Source: Chitinophagaceae bacterium UBA2789 (GTDB lineage: Bacteria; Bacteroidota; Bacteroidia; Chitinophagales; Chitinophagaceae). Taken from it: a stretch of 5,644 bases of DNA. The notes under the pieces were generated by a model that was not told where the DNA came from, ran no database searches, and worked only from the letters and a program-made list of their open reading frames with translations. Numbering within the stretch: position 1 is the first letter of the stretch; the number at the start of each line of letters is the position of its first letter. The stretch is taken from assembly GCA_002352145.1 (NCBI GenBank), contig DEHX01000113.1:1125-6768 (forward strand). Reading direction: 5' to 3'. This document shows positions 1-5,644 of this stretch, piece by piece. The position numbers and the translations under genes were made by a program.

Positions 1-1485
1 AACTGGATCGCCACGCAGGGAAAAGACCCGATGATTGTTGGGCTGCCGGATAATGCCGTGAAAGAAAGTTTGCAGCGAATTGAAAGCACATTCAAAACAA
101 ATGGTTATTCATTTCCCCGCACCAAAGTGGTGGTGAACCTGGCCCCGGCTGATATCAAAAAAAGCGGAACAGCATTCGACCTGCCCATTGCCTTAGGCAT
201 ACTTGGTGCCTCTGAGCAAATCGAAAAAGCAGAAGTGCTTTCGCAATATGTCATCATGGGTGAATTAGCACTGGATGGTGAGATCCGTCCCATTAAAGGA
301 GCACTGCCTATTGCGATTCAGGCCAGGAAAGAAGGATTTAAGGGACTGATCGTTCCCAAAGTAAATGCTAAAGAGGCCGGCATGGTCAATAATCTTCATG
401 TATATGGAGTAAGTCATATCAAAGAAGTGATTGATTTTTTTGAGAATGAAGAAAAAGGACTGGAACCTGTAGTCGTTAATACAAGAGAAGAGTTTTTTAA
501 TTCTCAATATGATTTTGAAATTGATTTCGCTGATGTAAAGGGACAAGAAAATATTAAAAGGGCATTGGAGATAGCAGCCGCTGGCGGACACAATGCAATT
601 TTGATCGGCCCGCCCGGCGCTGGTAAAACCATGCTGGCAAAAAGACTACCGACAATCCTGCCACCTCTCTCCTTGCAGGAAGCGCTGGAGACAACCAAAA
701 TCCATTCTGTTGCTGGTAAATTACCGGAGAATGCTACATTAGTTTCCAAAAGACCATTCCGTTCTCCGCATCATACTATTTCGGATGTGGCACTGGTAGG
801 TGGTGGCGGAGTACCACAACCGGGAGAAATTTCGCTGGCACATAATGGAGTTTTATTCTTAGATGAATTGCCAGAATTCAAAAGAACCGTTTTGGAAGTA
901 ATGCGGCAGCCGATGGAAGAACGACGGGTAACAATATCGAGAGCCAAAGTAGCAGTTGACTTCCCTGCCTCTTTTATGCTGATCGCATCTATGAACCCCT
1001 GCCCCTGTGGTTTCTATAATCATCCGGATAGAGAATGCACATGTCCGCCCGGCACTGTACAGAAATACCTGAATAAAATTTCGGGGCCACTTCTCGACCG
1101 CATTGATCTGCATGTGGAAGTAACACCGGTTGCTTTCAGTGAATTGTCAGCAATTAAACCTCAGGAAAATTCAGGCAGCATCAGGGAAAGAGTTATGACT
1201 GCAAGAGAAATGCAGGGTGAACGATACAAGAACAATCCCGGTATTTACTGCAATGCACAAATGAGCAGCAAAATGCTGAAAGAAATATGTGTCATCAGCC
1301 AGGTAGGTGCCAACTTGTTAAAAGCGGCAATGGAAAAACTGAACCTGTCTGCAAGGGCTTATGACCGGATACTAAAAGTTTCAAGAACCATTGCTGATCT
1401 TGCCGGCAGCAACGATATAAAGCCGGAACATTTGGCAGAAGCTATTCAATACAGAAGCCTTGACCGGGAAGGATGGGCAGGGTAA
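1..1485 (+). CDS. yifB: YifB/ComM family Mg-chelatase-like AAA+ ATPase, 5' end cut by window
   Basis: The reading frame is open from base 1, so the true start lies upstream; the ATG at 31 is internal, because the conserved VGLPDNAVKES motif follows directly and the family has about 15-25 residues before it. 494 residues are visible, counted here from base 1. Residues 1 to about 130 form the Lon-protease-like ChlI domain (FDLPIALGIL, GELALDGEIRPIKG). Residues about 172-380 are the AAA+ module: Walker A GPPGAGKT at 203-210, Walker B GVLFLDE at 283-289, sensor Asn332, and a probable arginine finger Arg367 in LLDRIDLH. A cysteine cluster (334, 336, 346, 348) could bind metal. The C-terminal helical domain contains LSARAYDRILKVSRTIADLAG-like sequence. 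In Vibrio and other transformable bacteria ComM is a hexameric helicase that drives branch migration of incoming DNA; in Bacteroidota the role is less tested. It is cytoplasmic and not a true magnesium chelatase. Family assignment is very secure, role moderate. Confidence 0.96.
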   Translation, partial: NWIATQGKDPMIVGLPDNAVKESLQRIESTFKTNGYSFPRTKVVVNLAPADIKKSGTAFDLPIALGILGASEQIEKAEVLSQYVIMGELALDGEIRPIKGALPIAIQARKEGFKGLIVPKVNAKEAGMVNNLHVYGVSHIKEVIDFFENEEKGLEPVVVNTREEFFNSQYDFEIDFADVKGQENIKRALEIAAAGGHNAILIGPPGAGKTMLAKRLPTILPPLSLQEALETTKIHSVAGKLPENATLVSKRPFRSPHHTISDVALVGGGGVPQPGEISLAHNGVLFLDELPEFKRTVLEVMRQPMEERRVTISRAKVAVDFPASFMLIASMNPCPCGFYNHPDRECTCPPGTVQKYLNKISGPLLDRIDLHVEVTPVAFSELSAIKPQENSGSIRERVMTAREMQGERYKNNPGIYCNAQMSSKMLKEICVISQVGANLLKAAMEKLNLSARAYDRILKVSRTIADLAGSNDIKPEHLAEAIQYRSLDREGWAG

Positions 1486-1489
1486 AAGC

Positions 1490-1531
1490 AGAGTCAGAAC
1501 CGAGGAGCCGAAAGTCTAAAGTCAGAAGTCA
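1490..1531. repeat. Decayed heptamer tandem repeat, consensus near RAAGTCA
   Basis: Starting five bases after the yifB stop codon, the sequence splits into six consecutive 7-base units: agagtca, gaaccga, ggagccg, aaagtct, aaagtca, gaagtca. Units 1, 4, 5 and 6 share AGTC at exactly the same phase (1492, 1513, 1520, 1527), and unit 3 has AGCC in phase. Units 2 and 3 are the most diverged. The block carries no open reading frame and no obvious hairpin. It looks like an old short tandem array in the intergenic space. Its function, if any, is unknown. Confidence 0.6.
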
Positions 1532-1569
1532 TTTGTATTACTTTATTTACTCCCGGCCCAACTGTTATA

Positions 1570-1601
1570 TTGGCATTTTTCCCGAACTTGTACGATGTTT
1601 G
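1570..1601 (+). promoter_or_regulatory. Candidate Bacteroidota-type promoter for the ABC-rhodanese unit
   Basis: GATGTTTG at 1594-1601 matches the Bacteroidota -7 consensus TAnnTTTG at all specified positions but the first. A TTG at 1570-1572 lies 21 bases upstream, close to the spacing described for the -33 element. Transcription would begin near 1607-1610, leaving a leader of about 30 bases before the ATG at 1640. A short inverted repeat, TGTAC-N7-GTACA (1589-1605), overlaps the -7 element and could be an operator. The matches are short and the strand and position are the main support, so this is a moderate-to-weak call. Confidence 0.4.
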
Positions 1602-1639
1602 TACATTGATTTCCTTTCGCTTTCACCTCAACAGACAAT

Positions 1640-3433
1640 ATGAAAATTTTATTCCACTACCTGAAGCCCTATAAATGGCTGGTGGCACTTGTTTTACTGC
1701 TTGCTGCCATTAATATTGGTTTCTCTTTGGTAGACCCGATCATCTTTGGTAAACTGGTGAACCTGGCTAATCATTTTGCCAATAATAAGAACGAATACGA
1801 TGTTGACAGATTCTTCTGGTCTTTTGAAGAAAATCCTCATTACGGTGTGGCAGCCTTACTGATCGCTTCTATCTCCGTAGCTATGATCAGCCGTATCGCC
1901 AAAGCCTTCCAGGATTATTTCCTGAACCTTATTACCCAAAAATTCGGCGCTACCGTTTTCACAGAAGGATTGCAACATGCCATGAAACTACCTTACCAGG
2001 AGTTTGAAGATGCCCGCAGCGGTGAAACATTAAGTGTATTGCAGAAAGTAAGGATTGATACAGAAAAATTTGTTGCCTCATTTATCAATATTCTTTTCCC
2101 GGTAATCGTAGGTATATTTTTCGTGGCTGTTTATGCTTTTCGTATCGACTGGCGGCTGCCACTCATTTATTTTGGCGGTATTTTTCTGCTGACGATCATT
2201 TCCAACTTGCTGAGTAAAAAAGTAAAGACCATTCAGAAGAAAATTGTGGGACAAACCACAGCATTGGCGGGAGCTACCACCGAATCACTAAGAAATATTG
2301 AACTGGTAAAAAGTCTTGGACTGACACAACAGGAAGTTTCCCGGCTGAATAAAAACACTTTTAAAATACTGGGGCTTGAACTGACCAAAGTAAAACGTAT
2401 CCGCAGTATCAGCTTTGTGCAAGGAACATTTGTAAATACACTCAGGCAGATCATCCTGTTTATGCTGCTCTGGCTCATTTTTCGTGGAGAAATGGATGCA
2501 GGGCAACTGGTGACCATGCAGATCTTTTCTTTTTTTGTGTTTGGCCCGCTGCAGGAAATAGGCAATATCATTCTTACTTATCGTGAAGCCCAGGCATCAC
2601 TGGAAAATTTTGCCAACCTGATGAAGAAAGCGCCGGAACCAAAAGCAGCCAATCCAAAACATCTTGGCGAAATACGTACACTTGAATTCGATCATGTGGC
2701 TTTCAAACATCAAACGGCAAATCAAAATGCCATCAATGATATCAGTTTTAAAGCTAATACCGGCGAGACGATAGCATTTGTCGGGCCATCGGGTTCCGGT
2801 AAAACAACATTGATGAAACTGCTTGTGGGATTATACCGTCCCCAGCAAGGAAGTATATTATACAATGGTATGGATGAAAATAATATTGACTTTGAAGACC
2901 TGCGCAACCAGATAGGATTTGTTACGCAGGACACACAGTTATTTTCTGGTACTATTAAGGAAAATCTTTTGTTTGTTAATCCTGAAGCAACTGACGAAGA
3001 ATTGCAGGATGTGTTAATCAAAGCTGCCTGCCAGAATTTATTGGCAAGAGCCGAAAAAGGATTAGAAACCATGATTGGAGAAGGCGGCCTGAAACTTTCA
3101 GGCGGGGAAAAGCAACGTTTGTCTATTGCAAGAGCATTACTTCGTAAACCCAAATTACTTTTGTTCGATGAAGCTACTTCAGCACTTGATTCATTAACTG
3201 AAGAAGAAATAACTGATACCATAAGGGATATTTCGAGAAACGGCAAACAGATCACTATCTTAATTGCACACAGGCTTAGTACCATTATGCATGCCGACAG
3301 GATATATGTATTAGAAAAAGGTGATGTGGTGGAAACAGGTAGTCATGAAAACCTGTTAGCAGAAAAGGGACTATATTATGCCATGTGGCGTCAGCAAATC
3401 GGGGAACGGAAAACTAAAATCGCTATCGCTTAA
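1640..3433 (+). CDS. Half-size ABC exporter (fused permease and ATPase)
   Basis: This 597-residue inner-membrane protein has the MsbA/Sav1866-like layout and presumably works as a homodimer that exports a lipid, drug or peptide; the substrate cannot be read from the sequence. Six hydrophobic segments lie near residues 13-32, 69-87, 147-167, 172-191, 262-281 and 290-312. The loop between the first two (about 33-68) is long and polar. The ATPase domain fills about 345-590: Walker A GPSGSGKTT at 382-390, Q-loop Gln430, signature LSGGE at 486-490, Walker B ending Asp510 with catalytic Glu511, D-loop SALD at 514-517, and switch His544. All catalytic residues are present, so it should hydrolyse ATP. 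The usual A-loop tyrosine appears to be His357 (in FKHQTA). The length is normal. The ATG follows an A-rich stretch without a Shine-Dalgarno sequence, as is common in this phylum. A rhodanese gene begins two bases after its stop, implying one transcript. Confidence 0.95.
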   Translation: MKILFHYLKPYKWLVALVLLLAAINIGFSLVDPIIFGKLVNLANHFANNKNEYDVDRFFWSFEENPHYGVAALLIASISVAMISRIAKAFQDYFLNLITQKFGATVFTEGLQHAMKLPYQEFEDARSGETLSVLQKVRIDTEKFVASFINILFPVIVGIFFVAVYAFRIDWRLPLIYFGGIFLLTIISNLLSKKVKTIQKKIVGQTTALAGATTESLRNIELVKSLGLTQQEVSRLNKNTFKILGLELTKVKRIRSISFVQGTFVNTLRQIILFMLLWLIFRGEMDAGQLVTMQIFSFFVFGPLQEIGNIILTYREAQASLENFANLMKKAPEPKAANPKHLGEIRTLEFDHVAFKHQTANQNAINDISFKANTGETIAFVGPSGSGKTTLMKLLVGLYRPQQGSILYNGMDENNIDFEDLRNQIGFVTQDTQLFSGTIKENLLFVNPEATDEELQDVLIKAACQNLLARAEKGLETMIGEGGLKLSGGEKQRLSIARALLRKPKLLLFDEATSALDSLTEEEITDTIRDISRNGKQITILIAHRLSTIMHADRIYVLEKGDVVETGSHENLLAEKGLYYAMWRQQIGERKTKIAIA

Positions 3434-3435
3434 TT

Positions 3436-3750
3436 ATGGGACTTTTATCTTTCTTAGGATTAGGATCCGGTAAAATAAAAAATGCTTTACGCCAAGGCGC
3501 AATAATTATAGATGTACGATCCGGAACTGAATACGACCGGGGACATGTTCCTGATGCATTTAATATACCAGTAGATAGAATAAAAGCCAGTGCTGACCGT
3601 CTTAAAGAAGCAAAAAGACCTGTCATCCTTTGCTGCAACTCAGGTGAGAGAAGCCGTAAAGCCGTAGAGGCACTGAAAGCAAAAGGTTTGAAAGATGTTT
3701 ATAACGGCGGTAATTGGGAAAGCTTGCTAAAACTAATGCAGTCCCTGTAA
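3436..3750 (+). CDS. Single-domain rhodanese-like protein
   Basis: A 104-residue protein made of essentially one rhodanese domain, the size of GlpE or PspE. Such proteins move sulfane sulfur from a donor such as thiosulfate or a persulfide to an acceptor through a cysteine persulfide. The N-terminal signature IIDVRSGTEYDRGHVPDAFN-like sequence is at about residues 23-43. The active-site loop is C-N-S-G-E-R-S with the catalytic cysteine at Cys67, preceded by Cys66, so two cysteines sit side by side. The closing motif (KDVYNGGNW) is also typical. The first 14 residues (MGLLSFLGLGSGKI) are mildly hydrophobic but too short and uncharged for a signal peptide, so a cytoplasmic location is likely. 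It lies two bases after the ABC exporter gene, so translation may be coupled. The catalytic cysteine is intact, so activity is expected; the physiological acceptor is unknown. Confidence 0.93.
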   Translation: MGLLSFLGLGSGKIKNALRQGAIIIDVRSGTEYDRGHVPDAFNIPVDRIKASADRLKEAKRPVILCCNSGERSRKAVEALKAKGLKDVYNGGNWESLLKLMQSL

Positions 3751-3763
3751 CTCATCAGGGATT
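3740..3763. terminator. Hairpin shared by two converging genes
   Basis: TCCCTG (3742-3747) and CAGGGA (3756-3761) form a perfect 6-bp stem, extended by a G-U and an A-U pair to 3740-3763, around an 8-base loop. On the + strand it follows the rhodanese reading frame, with the UAA stop in the loop, and a short TTTT run comes four bases after the stem (3767-3770). On the minus strand it spans the lipoprotein stop, with a TTTT run further away. Placed between converging genes it is well sited as a two-way terminator, but the stem is short and the U runs are poor, so strength is uncertain. Confidence 0.5.
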
Positions 3764-4189
3764 CACTTTTACTAAAACAGATTTGCTGACAGCATTGGCC
3801 CCATGATCCTCAAAGCTGACTGTTACTGTGTAATCGGCAGACGTAGTAACAGAAACCGGGTGACTAATATTGAAATTATAAAGGCGAAGACCATGTATTT
3901 CATAAGACTGTGACATTATGGTATTACCGGTAGCTTCATTTACAATTTTGATAGTACCGCGGTAGAGGCCAAGATCATCAGTTATTCTTCCGGTCATATT
4001 GATAGTACTTCCATTGCTGAAAACCTGACCTGCTGATGGAGTAAAAATCAAAACCTCCGGCGGCGTTTTATCATTAGCCGAAAACAGGTGATTGCTATCA
4101 TTATCACTGCCTGATCCGCTTTTAGAGCAGGCAACAAATGAAAATACAATTGCAAGGCCTGATAGTATATGTATCCTCTTTTTCAGCAT
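3755..4189 (-). CDS. Small lipoprotein with an Ig-like C-terminal region
   Basis: This 144-residue protein has a clear lipoprotein signal: Lys3-Lys4-Arg5, a hydrophobic stretch, then the lipobox FVAC with the lipid-bearing Cys21 (codon at 4127-4129). A Ser/Gly/Asp-rich linker follows (SKSGSGSDNDSN), resembling the flexible, often acidic segment that directs Bacteroidota lipoproteins to the outer membrane or cell surface. The rest (about 40-144) reads as beta strands: TPPEVLIFTPSAGQVFSNGSTI, ITDDLGLYRGTIKI and YTVTVSFEDHGANAVSKSV fit a single Ig-like fold. The opening resembles DUF4625-type lipoproteins, but the match is loose and I would not assign that family. No catalytic motif is visible, suggesting a binding or structural role. 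The ATG is 12 bases after the upstream DUF2721 gene, indicating co-transcription. The gene converges on the rhodanese gene with four bases between the stop codons. Confidence 0.85.
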   Translation of the reverse strand: MLKKRIHILSGLAIVFSFVACSKSGSGSDNDSNHLFSANDKTPPEVLIFTPSAGQVFSNGSTINMTGRITDDLGLYRGTIKIVNEATGNTIMSQSYEIHGLRLYNFNISHPVSVTTSADYTVTVSFEDHGANAVSKSVLVKVNP

Positions 4190-4201
4190 AGTATAAATGT
4201 A

Positions 4202-4651
4202 TTAATCTTTTTTCTCATTGCCACCAGAAATTAAGCCGGAGAGAAACCCTGATTTTTCAGGCTCTTCTATATCACTGAGCTCTAGCTCAAGGGCCTTGGT
4301 ACTCTGGGTAATCTCAATAAGGGATATGACCAGTGAGATCAACAAGCTTAGTAAGGCTGTGGCGAAAACGTACCGGGAAACTACGACCCATTCACTGTAG
4401 ATGCTGTACATGGTGAGAACCGAGCAAACAAAACTAAATACACCCAGCGTCTGCATATACCGAACGAGACGAAGGCGATAACGAAGGCTATGTATCTGCT
4501 TAATGACTATATGATTCTCTTTTCCCTTTTCATACTCGTCATGAAGCTTCCTTACCAGGTTAGCCAGTGCCAGAAACCTGTTTGTGTAAGCCAGCAACAA
4601 CAGGCTGATGGCCGGAAACAATAATGCCGGTGTATTAAATGATAATTCCAT
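4202..4651 (-). CDS. DUF2721-type small membrane protein
   Basis: A 149-residue inner-membrane protein of unknown function. Hydrophobic segments lie at about residues 8-30, 67-85 and 94-113. The N-terminal stretch PALLFPAISLLLLAYTNRFLALANLVRKL, the basic middle loop rich in Arg (HSLRYRLRLVRYMQTLG, about 54-70), and the two closely spaced later helices match the pattern I associate with DUF2721 proteins. The C-terminal tail (114-149) is acidic (ELELSDIEEPEK) and then Gly/Lys-rich, presumably cytoplasmic. No catalytic or ligand motif is evident. The gene starts 70 bases after the stop of the TonB-dependent receptor gene, beyond a terminator, and ends 12 bases before the lipoprotein start codon, so it probably heads its own two-gene transcript. 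The ATG at 4651 directly precedes the conserved hydrophobic segment; no Shine-Dalgarno sequence is seen. Family assignment is by pattern memory and should be taken as likely. Confidence 0.85.
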   Translation of the reverse strand: MELSFNTPALLFPAISLLLLAYTNRFLALANLVRKLHDEYEKGKENHIVIKQIHSLRYRLRLVRYMQTLGVFSFVCSVLTMYSIYSEWVVVSRYVFATALLSLLISLVISLIEITQSTKALELELSDIEEPEKSGFLSGLISGGNEKKD

Positions 4652-4662
4652 GCTGCAAGATA

Positions 4663-4699
4663 ATTTTTAAAAAGAAACCCCGCCACAAATATGACGGGG
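4663..4699 (-). terminator. Intrinsic terminator after the TonB-dependent receptor gene
   Basis: Read on the minus strand, CCCCGTCA (4699-4692) pairs with TGGCGGGG (4685-4678) to make an 8-bp GC-rich stem with one G-U pair and a 6-base loop. It is followed immediately by TTTCTTTTT on the minus strand (complement of about 4669-4677), then more A/T. This is the classic form of a Rho-independent terminator and starts 22 bases after the receptor's stop codon. On the + strand the same hairpin lacks a U run directly after it and no + strand gene ends here, so the minus strand is the working direction. Confidence 0.88.
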
Positions 4700-4721
4700 C
4701 TTAAAATACCAGTGATACCGG

Positions 4722-5644
4722 TTATCTGCTTTTAAACTCCAAAGGCACATTCAACTTGACAGAGAAATTGCGGCCCATATTAAACACACCTGCCCGGCCG
4801 GTAACATTATTTTCCGCCGTATATTTTAACCTGCTAAGGTGATTTTGATAGGCCACGTCGCCAATATTAGTAACACCCAAATGCAAGCTGAATAATACAT
4901 TGTTCTTTTTACCGGTAATATTAGCACCCACTCCTGCATTCAATAAGGTGAACCCATCCGTAGCCGTTTCCGTGTCAAAGCCTGTAAAATGATTATTTTG
5001 CCTGAACGTTTTGTCCACCTCAAACCTTGCATACAGGTTCTGTAAAAACTTTCCCGCCTTTCTAAAATCAGCTCTTAGTTCTCCATTCCACCTGGGTGCA
5101 GGGATCAGAGGTAAATTATCACTGCCGGCTTTAAACCCATCAATCCTTTCATCAAACCTGCCCCGAACGAAGGAAAAGCTATTCTCAAAATGCAACCAGT
5201 CAAGCGGATGGGGATGAAAATCAATATTCAGCTCAAGGCCGTACAACTTTGCATTATGCTGGTTGAAACGAAATGCTAAATTCTCTTCTCCATCCACCAG
5301 TACAATAGAATCACCTCCCGCAGTTGATAGTAATTTCTGATAGAAAATAAAATCATTCATCCGGTTAAAAAATGCAGAAACACCTAAACTGATATGTTCA
5401 TAGTTCACCTCTACCCCACCATCCAGTTGAAGGCTGGTTTCTGATTTCAGGTTCAGTTCGCCATATTCAAACCGGTTTGTTCCTTCATGAGTACCATTGC
5501 TGGCCAGTTCTGCCAGGGTAGGCGCCCTGAAGCCACGGGCAATATTGGCTTTTACCGTTACAAAATCCACCGGCTCATAACTCACACCAATACTTCCGGA
5601 TATATTAGAGAAGTTCCGGGTGAATGCTGTAAACTTTTCTTCCG
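4722..5644 (-). CDS. TonB-dependent outer-membrane receptor, C-terminal barrel part, 5' end cut by window
   Basis: The frame stays open to the right edge, so the start, signal sequence, TonB box and plug domain lie outside; the GTG at 5585 is internal, since barrel sequence (EEKFTAFTRNFSNISGSIG) continues before it. About 307 residues are visible, all from the beta-barrel. The conserved segment ARGFRAPTLAELASNGTHEGTNRFEYGE (codons within about 5457-5540) and LKSETSLQLDGGVEV that follows are hallmark barrel sequences of this superfamily. Later motifs NDFIFY, AKLYGLELNIDF and LPLIPAPRW also fit, alternating strands and loops. The family imports siderophores, haem, vitamin B12, glycans or metals using TonB-ExbBD energy. 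The wording of these motifs recalls ZnuD-like zinc receptors, and an HPHP run occurs at 5205-5216, but the substrate is inference only. The protein ends in the strand RNFSVKLNVPLEF followed by KSR, so the usual terminal aromatic residue is three residues inside. A strong terminator follows the stop. Confidence 0.94.
   Translation of the reverse strand, partial: EEKFTAFTRNFSNISGSIGVSYEPVDFVTVKANIARGFRAPTLAELASNGTHEGTNRFEYGELNLKSETSLQLDGGVEVNYEHISLGVSAFFNRMNDFIFYQKLLSTAGGDSIVLVDGEENLAFRFNQHNAKLYGLELNIDFHPHPLDWLHFENSFSFVRGRFDERIDGFKAGSDNLPLIPAPRWNGELRADFRKAGKFLQNLYARFEVDKTFRQNNHFTGFDTETATDGFTLLNAGVGANITGKKNNVLFSLHLGVTNIGDVAYQNHLSRLKYTAENNVTGRAGVFNMGRNFSVKLNVPLEFKSR

Noticed and set aside
31..33. 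ATG as the start codon of the YifB gene
   Set aside because: The frame is open to base 1 and the ATG lies directly before the conserved VGLPD motif, which in the family is preceded by further conserved sequence. The start is off the left edge.
265..591. 108-codon open frame on the minus strand inside yifB
   Set aside because: Antisense to well-conserved YifB sequence, with a product of low complexity and no motif.
1556..1580. Terminator for yifB, from GCC-c-AA pairing with TTGGC followed by ATTTTT
   Set aside because: Only five base pairs with a bulge; too weak, and it overlaps the candidate -33 element of the next gene.
2722..3285. 187-codon open frame on the minus strand inside the ABC exporter gene
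   Set aside because: It lies opposite the highly conserved ATPase domain, and its product is Ser/Pro/Asn-rich with no recognisable motif, as expected for the antisense shadow of a real gene.
4678..4699. The GC-rich hairpin as a terminator for + strand transcription
   Set aside because: No + strand gene ends nearby and the stem is followed by CTTAAAATA, not a U run.
5583..5585. GTG as the start codon of the TonB-dependent receptor
   Set aside because: The frame continues to the right edge with barrel-like sequence, and a receptor of this type cannot begin in mid-barrel without signal sequence and plug.

Overview
This window looks like chromosomal DNA from a member of the Bacteroidota, probably near the Chitinophagaceae. 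Four things suggest this: a TonB-dependent receptor with a Bacteroidota-style barrel, a lipoprotein with a Ser/Gly/Asp-rich linker right after its lipid cysteine, start codons without clear Shine-Dalgarno sequences, and a candidate promoter resembling the TAnnTTTG type. The assignment rests on reading the sequence, not on a search.

Layout. On the + strand, a YifB/ComM AAA+ ATPase gene (1-1485) is cut by the left edge. A 154-base gap follows, holding a decayed 7-base repeat array and a candidate promoter. Next comes a two-gene unit: a half-size ABC exporter (1640-3433) and, two bases later, a single-domain rhodanese (3436-3750). These converge on a minus-strand block, and a small hairpin at the junction contains the stop codons of both converging genes. 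Read in the direction of transcription, the minus strand carries the C-terminal part of a TonB-dependent receptor (cut by the right edge, ending at 4722), a clear intrinsic terminator (4663-4699), a DUF2721-type membrane protein (4651-4202) and, 12 bases later, a small lipoprotein with an Ig-like C-terminal region (4189-3755).

How the genes may work together. The ABC exporter and rhodanese are almost certainly co-transcribed, but nothing in the sequence gives the exporter's substrate or links it chemically to the sulfurtransferase. The receptor moves a scarce nutrient across the outer membrane using TonB energy; its barrel motifs recall ZnuD-like receptors, so a metal or metal complex is a reasonable guess. 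The DUF2721 protein and lipoprotein form a second short unit beyond the receptor's terminator, and their roles are unknown. YifB is a housekeeping or transformation-related ATPase with no evident tie to its neighbours.

I see no CRISPR array, tRNA, rRNA, insertion sequence or phage gene, and no clear case for a new multi-gene defence or metabolic system. The features most worth a second look are small: the heptamer array, the palindrome over the promoter, the hairpin holding two stop codons, and the little-known DUF2721-lipoprotein pair.
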